A stretch of 19,048 bases of DNA. Origin: Lachnospiraceae bacterium UBA7160. GTDB taxonomy: Bacteria; Bacillota; Clostridia; Lachnospirales; Lachnospiraceae. Position 1 is the first letter of the stretch, and each line of letters begins with the position of its first letter. This document shows, piece after piece, positions 14,809 through 19,048 of this stretch. The notes beneath the pieces were generated by a model. The model was given only the letters and a program-made list of their open reading frames with translations, had not been told where the DNA came from and made no database searches. Both the position numbers and the translations under genes were made by a program. Location of the stretch: positions 1 through 19,048 of the forward strand of contig DKWE01000100.1 in assembly GCA_002491565.1 (NCBI GenBank), written 5' to 3'.

Positions 14809-15378
14809 TTACACGTCCAGCTTCATACGGACTTCCTCCTCGGCTTCCGCTTTAAAATCTTCAACCTGAACCGGATTGAAGGAAGGCAGATCTTCGAGAG
14901 AATGAAGGCCGAAATGGCGCAGAAAGCTTTCTGTGGTGCCGAACAAAAGCGGACGCCCCGGGGCATCCATGCGTCCCAGCTCCTTGACCAGGTTGTACTC
15001 GACCAGTTTATTGACCGCATGATCGCTCTTGACTCCGCGGATTTTCTCGATTTCAAGCTTTGTAATCGGCTGCTTGTATGCGATAATGGAAAGCGTCTCC
15101 ATGACAACATCGGTCAGCACTACCTTCTTCGGCTGTCTGGCAACACGGATCAGGTACTCACACAGCTCCCCCTTGGTGCACAGCTGGTAAGCGCCGTCCA
15201 GCTCCATCAGCTGAAGCCCGCTGTCTTTTGCCTGATATTTCTCCGCCATATGAGTAAGAAATTCCCTTGTCGTCCCAGGGTCACATTCAATCGCCTTCGC
15301 CAGCTTTTCAAGCTCGACAGAATCCCCCATCGCAAATAGAATTGCCTCCATCGCAGCCTCAGCCTTTTCTCTCTCCAC
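14809..15378 (-). CDS. scpB: Segregation and condensation protein B
   Basis: Kleisin-interacting subunit of the SMC-ScpA-ScpB condensin complex, which compacts and segregates the chromosome. The 189-residue length fits. It has tandem winged-helix style sequence, with LEAILFAMGDSVELEKLAKAIE-like N-terminus beginning at residue 10 and the family signature TLSIIAYKQPITKLEIEKIRG (quoted in part) around 92-112, followed by LLFGTTESFLRHFGL. The start is GTG with GGAGGC seven bases upstream. It does not abut scpA as is common: about 240 bases lie between, containing a possible 66-codon frame that overlaps the scpB start by 20 bases. Confidence 0.95.
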   Translation of the reverse strand: MEREKAEAAMEAILFAMGDSVELEKLAKAIECDPGTTREFLTHMAEKYQAKDSGLQLMELDGAYQLCTKGELCEYLIRVARQPKKVVLTDVVMETLSIIAYKQPITKLEIEKIRGVKSDHAVNKLVEYNLVKELGRMDAPGRPLLFGTTESFLRHFGLHSLEDLPSFNPVQVEDFKAEAEEEVRMKLDV

Positions 15379-15559
15379 GCTTTTGCCTCCGATTCTTATT
15401 TAGCCTGCCCTCTTCGCATGCAGCACTTCGAAAGGAACGTCCATGCTCCATCTCCTGAACTTTCATAACTGCTGCACTCTCATGCGCCAGGCCAACGTCG
15501 TATTTAAAACATCCCACAGCTTCCCCGCCTGCGCGACTATGAAATCCTATCGCATACAA
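15359..15559 (-). CDS. Doubtful 66-residue frame between scpA and scpB
   Basis: An open frame beginning MYAIGFHSRAGGEAVG and ending in a basic tail RRQKRGERKG, overlapping the scpB start. AGGG lies nine bases upstream of the ATG. I do not recognise a fold, and the tail simply reads through the scpB ribosome binding site in another frame. More likely this is a dispersed intergenic repeat that happens to stay open; a small coupled protein cannot be excluded. Confidence 0.2.
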   Translation of the reverse strand: MYAIGFHSRAGGEAVGCFKYDVGLAHESAAVMKVQEMEHGRSFRSAACEEGRLNKNRRQKRGERKG

Positions 15560-15620
15560 TCATTCCCTGATTTGCCTGCTAACCTTGCATCTGAGAAAAT
15601 ACCTTCAGAGCGATTCTCCC
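15379..15620 (-). other. 242-base spacer splitting scpA and scpB
   Basis: No confident gene. GAGAA/TTCTC stems lie just after the scpA stop, and GCGA/TCGC near 15535-15555 can form a hairpin. No terminator with a U-run is visible, so scpA and scpB may still share a transcript. Confidence 0.4.
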
Positions 15621-16406
15621 TCAATCATAATCCGCGGACATATCTGACACCAGCCCTGTGATTTTACCAGTCCACGCAATATGGATATCTGCAAAGGTTT
15701 CCTCCTGCTCGATCTCGACCTTTCCCTCTTTCATCAGCTCCAGCAAAGTCAGAAAGGTCACGATCTTGTAGAGCTTCCCCCTCTTTAAACACAGGATCTC
15801 GCCAAACATGCAGGATTTGCGGTCTGCAATGTACTGCTCTACAAACTGCATCGTCCCGCTCAGATCAATTTCTTCCTTTTTCAGACTCCCGAATTTACTT
15901 CGAATCGGATCAAGACGATTCTCCTGCCGTTTCATAATATCATGGAAGACTGCATGAAGCTTTGAAAGTGTCAGCCCGTCCAGCAGCTTGTCAATATCCA
16001 CAGGCTCCCGATAAGACTTCACCTCTTCCGGGATAGACGGTCCCTTAAAATAGTGCAGGGAAGCATCATCCTCCCGGTCGCGCAGCTCGTAGGACATAAA
16101 CTTATACATCTTATATTCCAGAAGCTTCTGTACCAGCTCATCGCGGGGATCGATCTCCTCTCCGTCCTCTGTCACCTCCGGCGGCAGCAGCATCCGTGCC
16201 TTAATATCCAGCAAAGTGGCTGCCATCACCAGAAATTCACTCATCGTATCCAGATTTTCCGTGTCCATCTGCCGGACATATTCCAGGTACTGGTCTGTGA
16301 TTTCCACAATCGGGATATCGTAAATATTCACTTTATTTTTTTCGATCAGATGGAGCAGAAGGTCCAGCGGACCTTCAAATACTTCCAGCTTTACTGGTAT
16401 CCCCAT
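15621..16406 (-). CDS. scpA: Segregation and condensation protein A
   Basis: Kleisin subunit bridging the two SMC heads in bacterial condensin. The protein opens with the family hallmark VKLEVFEGPLDLLLHLIEKN, followed by DIPIVEITDQYLEYV and FLVMAATLLDIKARMLLPP, all in the N-terminal helical domain that binds the SMC neck. The acidic middle (TEDGEEIDPRDEL) and C-terminal winged helix (VTFLTLLELMKEGKVEIEQEE) complete the fold. From 16406 it is 261 residues, as expected; AAGGG is eight bases upstream, and the 16-codon extension to 16454 has no support. Followed by a spacer and scpB. Confidence 0.96.
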   Translation of the reverse strand: MGIPVKLEVFEGPLDLLLHLIEKNKVNIYDIPIVEITDQYLEYVRQMDTENLDTMSEFLVMAATLLDIKARMLLPPEVTEDGEEIDPRDELVQKLLEYKMYKFMSYELRDREDDASLHYFKGPSIPEEVKSYREPVDIDKLLDGLTLSKLHAVFHDIMKRQENRLDPIRSKFGSLKKEEIDLSGTMQFVEQYIADRKSCMFGEILCLKRGKLYKIVTFLTLLELMKEGKVEIEQEETFADIHIAWTGKITGLVSDMSADYD

Positions 16407-16476
16407 AGTGTTTCCCTTACTTCCTACACCTTTCTCTGCCGCACACACTCTCATGCACGGAAACCCATGGATTATT

Positions 16477-16505
16477 GTTACTGTTCACGCCCACCCAGGC
16501 AAGCC
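16477..16505. repeat. Single arm of the GTTACTGTTCAC repeat
   Basis: The 12-base arm of the 9000-9118 element recurs exactly here, followed by GCCCACCCAGGCAAGCC. No matching reverse-complement arm is found in the 216-base gap between the metallophosphoesterase and scpA. A related copy lies at 17531-17563. Confidence 0.6.
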
Positions 16506-16621
16506 GGCTCAATTCCTATCTATTTTCGTAAACGCTTTCTTCTTTTGGCTAAAAGTCTTTTGCCCGAGTGGAACATTTTAATTGCCCGGCCAGACTGCAT
16601 GTCCGCCAAAATCAGGCTCGC

Positions 16622-17422
16622 TCACACAAAATCTATCACGACAAGTTCCGGCGGGTTATTGATTCGCATGGAAACCGTGTGGCTTCCCAGTCCTGCGCTT
16701 ACGATCATCTTTTTCTTATTTATCTGGTAAAGCCCGCGCGTATAGTTTGGGAAAAGGCGCATCTGCGGACTGATCAGGCCCCCGAAAAAGGGCAGGCGAA
16801 TGATACCGCCGTGCAGATGCCCAGCCAGCGTCAGATCTGCTCCCCACGCGGCATAGGCAGAAAAATGCATGGGATTGTGCGTAAGCAGCAGATTGTACGA
16901 AGCCGGATCTGGCTCGCCTAACGCCTCATGCAGCTGCGCCGGCAGCAGCTCGGCGCTCCGCGTCCTCCGGTAATACTCCATCGGAAGCTCATATCCCCAT
17001 ACTGTAATTGGCATCCGGCGGATCTCAATCCGCTCACAGGCATTTTCCAGCAAATGCACGCCAAAGCTCTTGATCGTATCGGAATATTTCTGATAGCTGT
17101 CCTCATACCGGTCCGGAAACTGCCGCATCCGCTGCTCGTGATTACCATTCACATAGTACACAGGATATTTTTTTGTCAGCTCGTCCAGCAGCGAGGCAGC
17201 TGCATCCGTCTCGGGCGGAACTGTGCCGGTCAGCATATCGCCGGAGACAAACACTGCCTCCGGACTCTGGTTTCTTATTTCCTGAAGGAGAGCACTGTTG
17301 CCCTCGCCATAGCTGCAATTATGGAGATCACTCAGAAAAACTGCGGAAAACGGATCGTCAGTCCCTCTGTGACCTTCCTCCTGTGTCCGCAGCTTATACC
17401 TTGTCACCTTAAATTCTGACAT
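16622..17422 (-). CDS. Calcineurin-like metallophosphoesterase (YkuE-like)
   Basis: Dinuclear-metal phosphoesterase. All five blocks of the superfamily are present: LSDLHN with Asp32 and His34, SGDM with Asp62, GNHE at 93-96, THNP with His182, and GHLHGG with His202 and His204. The protein has 266 residues and no N-terminal membrane or signal segment, unlike YkuE itself, so it should act in the cytosol. The motif spacing resembles lipid-head-group or UDP-sugar pyrophosphatase relatives, but the substrate cannot be told from sequence. Promoter immediately upstream; AAAGGA precedes the ATG. Monocistronic, with a repeat-bearing gap before scpA. Confidence 0.92.
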   Translation of the reverse strand: MSEFKVTRYKLRTQEEGHRGTDDPFSAVFLSDLHNCSYGEGNSALLQEIRNQSPEAVFVSGDMLTGTVPPETDAAASLLDELTKKYPVYYVNGNHEQRMRQFPDRYEDSYQKYSDTIKSFGVHLLENACERIEIRRMPITVWGYELPMEYYRRTRSAELLPAQLHEALGEPDPASYNLLLTHNPMHFSAYAAWGADLTLAGHLHGGIIRLPFFGGLISPQMRLFPNYTRGLYQINKKKMIVSAGLGSHTVSMRINNPPELVVIDFV

Positions 17423-17467
17423 ATGGTGTTCATCCTTTCCCGGTTCTCAAAAGCATAACTGTTTTTT

Positions 17468-17495
17468 ATTGTAGCATACTTTAGCGAGTCTGCAA
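17468..17495 (-). promoter_or_regulatory. Sigma-A-type promoter for the metallophosphoesterase gene
   Basis: TTGCAG (17490-17495) and TACAAT (17468-17473) on the minus strand are 16 bases apart, with a TG one base before the -10 box (extended -10). An 8-base direct repeat TGCAAACC at 17491-17498 and 17510-17517 overlaps the -35 side. Confidence 0.65.
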
Positions 17496-17530
17496 ACCCT
17501 TTTTTTCATGCAAACCGGGACAGCCATCTC

Positions 17531-17563
17531 ATTACTTTTCATGCCACTCCACACAGGCAAGCC
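17531..17563. repeat. Diverged copy of the arm at 16477-16505
   Basis: ATTACTTTTCATGCC followed by CACACAGGCAAGCC aligns to GTTACTGTTCACGCC and CACCCAGGCAAGCC at 16477-16505 with few mismatches and one four-base gap. Both copies lie just downstream of a gene end on the minus strand. Confidence 0.5.
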
Positions 17564-17593
17564 AAAGACCAGCCGCTTCGCGTCTGTCTCATC

Positions 17594-18760
17594 TCAAAGC
17601 GCCCACACCTTCCACATCCGTCCCAGCCAGTCGAGGTAGTGCGCTTCCTCGACCTTTTGTGCCGTGACAATCGGCATGCGGCCGAGCTCTTTCTCTCCAA
17701 GGGTATAGATCAGTGTCCCGACCTGGTCGCCCTTTGCTAAGGGGGCACGCAAATCCTCTTTCCACTCAGCCCGCCGCTCAATGGCAGAAAAATCCTCACC
17801 GGAGGTGCTGAGGTAAGAAAATTCATCTGGATACGTCACCGGAACTGTCTCCTCCAGCGCTCCACGCACCGCAACTGGGTCCAGTTTCGGCATTTCTTCA
17901 TCATAATACATCGAGCATTTGGAAAATCCATAGTTCAACAGTTTCCCCGCCTCCGCAAAACGGGTCTTGGAGTCCGGCGCAGTCATAACAACGCTGATGA
18001 GCCGGATGCCATCGCGCCTTGCTGTCGCACTCAGACAGTATTTGGCTATGCTCGTGCTGCCAGTCTTCAACCCATCGCATCCGTCAAAGCTGCGCAGCAG
18101 CTTGTTCGTATTCGTCAGAGTAAACAGACTGCTCCCCTTTGCTGTCACATGTGTGATATCCTCCATCCAGACATCCGAATATTCAACAATCTGTGGAAAA
18201 TGCAGCAGCAGCTCCCGCGACATCAGCGCCACATCACGGGCAGATGTGTAGTGTTCTGCCGAATCCGTCAAACCGCAGCAATCCACGAAATGCGTGTTTG
18301 TCATGCCGAGCTGCGCCGCCCGTTCATTCATCTTCCCGACAAACGTCTCCTCGCTTCCTGACACGCGCTCCGCCATCGCAACCGCAGCGTCATTCCCGGA
18401 AGCGATTACAATACATTTGATCAGCGTCTCTACCGTCTGCCGCTCACCTTCTTCCAGAAATACCTGAGAGCCGCCCATCGATTTGGCATGCGCGCTCGTG
18501 ACAACCTCTTCGTCCAGCGTAAGCGCCCCATCCTGCAGCGCTTCGAAAATCAGCAGAAGCGTCATGACCTTTGTCACGCTGGCCGGATGAAGTGTCTCAT
18601 CCGCCTGTTTTTCATACAATATGGTTCCTGTCGACACCTCCATCACACAGGCATGCGGGGTCGCAAGTTCCGGCAGCACTTCTTCCGCACACGCCGTCTG
18701 CGGCAGCATCCCCATCATCAAAATCTGAAAACTCAAAACCCACCCGAATAGTTTCCTCAT
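17594..18760 (-). CDS. D-alanyl-D-alanine carboxypeptidase, S11 family (second copy)
   Basis: Secreted low-molecular-weight penicillin-binding protein of the DacF type. Signal peptide 1-25 (ends TACA, with AEE following). Catalytic motifs are intact: SVTK at 61-64, SGN at 122-124 and KTG at 233-235. The C-terminal region (about 290-388) matches the S11 beta domain, ending AHYLDWLGRMWKVWAL. 388 residues, with GGAG six bases before the ATG. It is clearly a distant paralogue of the carboxypeptidase at 13355-14545: same length and motif spacing but low identity by eye. It follows the rpsU terminator, so it must have its own promoter in 18761-18957; none is convincing. Confidence 0.94.
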   Translation of the reverse strand: MRKLFGWVLSFQILMMGMLPQTACAEEVLPELATPHACVMEVSTGTILYEKQADETLHPASVTKVMTLLLIFEALQDGALTLDEEVVTSAHAKSMGGSQVFLEEGERQTVETLIKCIVIASGNDAAVAMAERVSGSEETFVGKMNERAAQLGMTNTHFVDCCGLTDSAEHYTSARDVALMSRELLLHFPQIVEYSDVWMEDITHVTAKGSSLFTLTNTNKLLRSFDGCDGLKTGSTSIAKYCLSATARRDGIRLISVVMTAPDSKTRFAEAGKLLNYGFSKCSMYYDEEMPKLDPVAVRGALEETVPVTYPDEFSYLSTSGEDFSAIERRAEWKEDLRAPLAKGDQVGTLIYTLGEKELGRMPIVTAQKVEEAHYLDWLGRMWKVWAL

Positions 18761-18957
18761 ACAGCACTCCGATGTTTCCTCATTTCTATCTATATGAAAC
18801 AGGAGTCTGATTCAGAACAAGCTGAATTCTCTCAGTATTTTCAATTTGAACCGATGAAAAATCATGCTGCCAGGTTTGTCAGATAGGAATGAAACATCAC
18901 AAATGAACAACTGTGGATAAAGAACAGGGAGATTTCCCCGCAAGACCTGCCGTACAT
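18761..18957 (-). other. Upstream region of the second carboxypeptidase
   Basis: No gene seen. ATTCAG (18810-18815) and CTGAAT (18822-18827) form a hairpin in the leader. An isolated DnaA-box match, TGTGGATAA, is at 18912-18920. No clear sigma-A promoter was found. Confidence 0.35.
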
Positions 18958-18993
18958 GCAAAAATAGATCCCCGGCCAGAGCAGACCGGGGAT
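18958..18993 (-). terminator. Rho-independent terminator of rpsU
   Basis: ATCCCCGG (18968-18975) pairs with CCGGGGAT (18986-18993) around ten bases, followed on the minus strand by CTATTTTTGC. It lies nine bases after the stop codon. Confidence 0.92.
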
Positions 18994-19002
18994 TCTTGCA
19001 CA

Positions 19003-19048
19003 TTAGTTGTATTTACGCTTGCGAGCTGCTTCAGACTTTTTCTTACGT
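19003..19048 (-). CDS. rpsU: 30S ribosomal protein bS21, C-terminal end (partial)
   Basis: Only the last 14 codons are in the window: RKKKSEAARKRKYN, then TAA. This lysine/arginine-rich ending is characteristic of Firmicute bS21, a small-subunit protein that sits near the anti-Shine-Dalgarno region of 16S rRNA. The gene continues beyond the window edge. A strong terminator follows at once, so it is the last gene of its transcript. Confidence 0.82.
   Translation of the reverse strand, partial: RKKKSEAARKRKYN

Noticed and set aside
18912..18920. Perfect DnaA-box sequence TGTGGATAA, possible origin
   Set aside because: A single box with no cluster, no dnaA or dnaN nearby and no AT-rich unwinding region.

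Overview
The window looks like chromosomal DNA from a spore-forming-type Firmicute, most likely a gut Lachnospiraceae member (Clostridium cluster XIVa). The reasons are the independent phosphoglycerate mutase, the Na+-pump decarboxylase gene set, paired S11 D-Ala-D-Ala carboxypeptidases next to scpA/scpB, strong AGGAGG-type ribosome binding sites, sigma-A-like promoters and about half G+C by eye. The species assignment is inference. Every convincing protein gene lies on the minus strand, so transcription runs from high to low coordinates.

In transcription order: (1) the 3' end of rpsU (bS21) with a textbook terminator (18958-19048); (2) a secreted D-Ala-D-Ala carboxypeptidase (17594-18760); (3) a cytoplasmic metallophosphoesterase with its own promoter (16622-17422); (4) scpA, scpB and a second S11 carboxypeptidase (13355-16406), a chromosome segregation and cell-wall neighbourhood known in Firmicutes; (5) a five-gene biotin-dependent Na+-pump operon (7556-13159) encoding a 12S-like carboxyltransferase, an OadG-type small subunit with an added secreted domain, a 1.3S-like biotin carrier, the OadB pump and a 5S/OadA carboxyltransferase. 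It starts at a promoter overlapped by a near-perfect palindrome and ends at a strong terminator; (6) thiamine diphosphokinase coupled to a small four-helix membrane protein (6307-7448); (7) a polar amino-acid ABC importer: binding protein, permease and ATPase (3639-6265); (8) an AbgB-like M20 amidohydrolase (2021-3463); (9) gpmI with its own promoter, a long leader and a terminator (31-2011).

The most notable system is operon 5. It carries all three catalytic parts of a methylmalonyl-CoA:pyruvate transcarboxylase-like complex plus the membrane parts of a Na+-translocating decarboxylase. Carboxyl groups could therefore be shuttled between an acyl-CoA and pyruvate/oxaloacetate on one biotin carrier while the pump couples decarboxylation to Na+ export. 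The 12S-like subunit has altered active-site loops, so its substrate is open.

The second theme is structured non-coding DNA in the gaps. A 119-bp element between oadB and oadA has a 12-bp closing stem and three abutting inner stems. The gpmI leader has a 14-bp inverted repeat around about 128 bp and a possible 42-residue ORF. The M20 gene has two mutually exclusive leader hairpins. Repeat-like sequence fills the gaps around scpA, scpB and the two carboxypeptidases. No tRNA, rRNA, insertion sequence, CRISPR array or prophage gene was seen.
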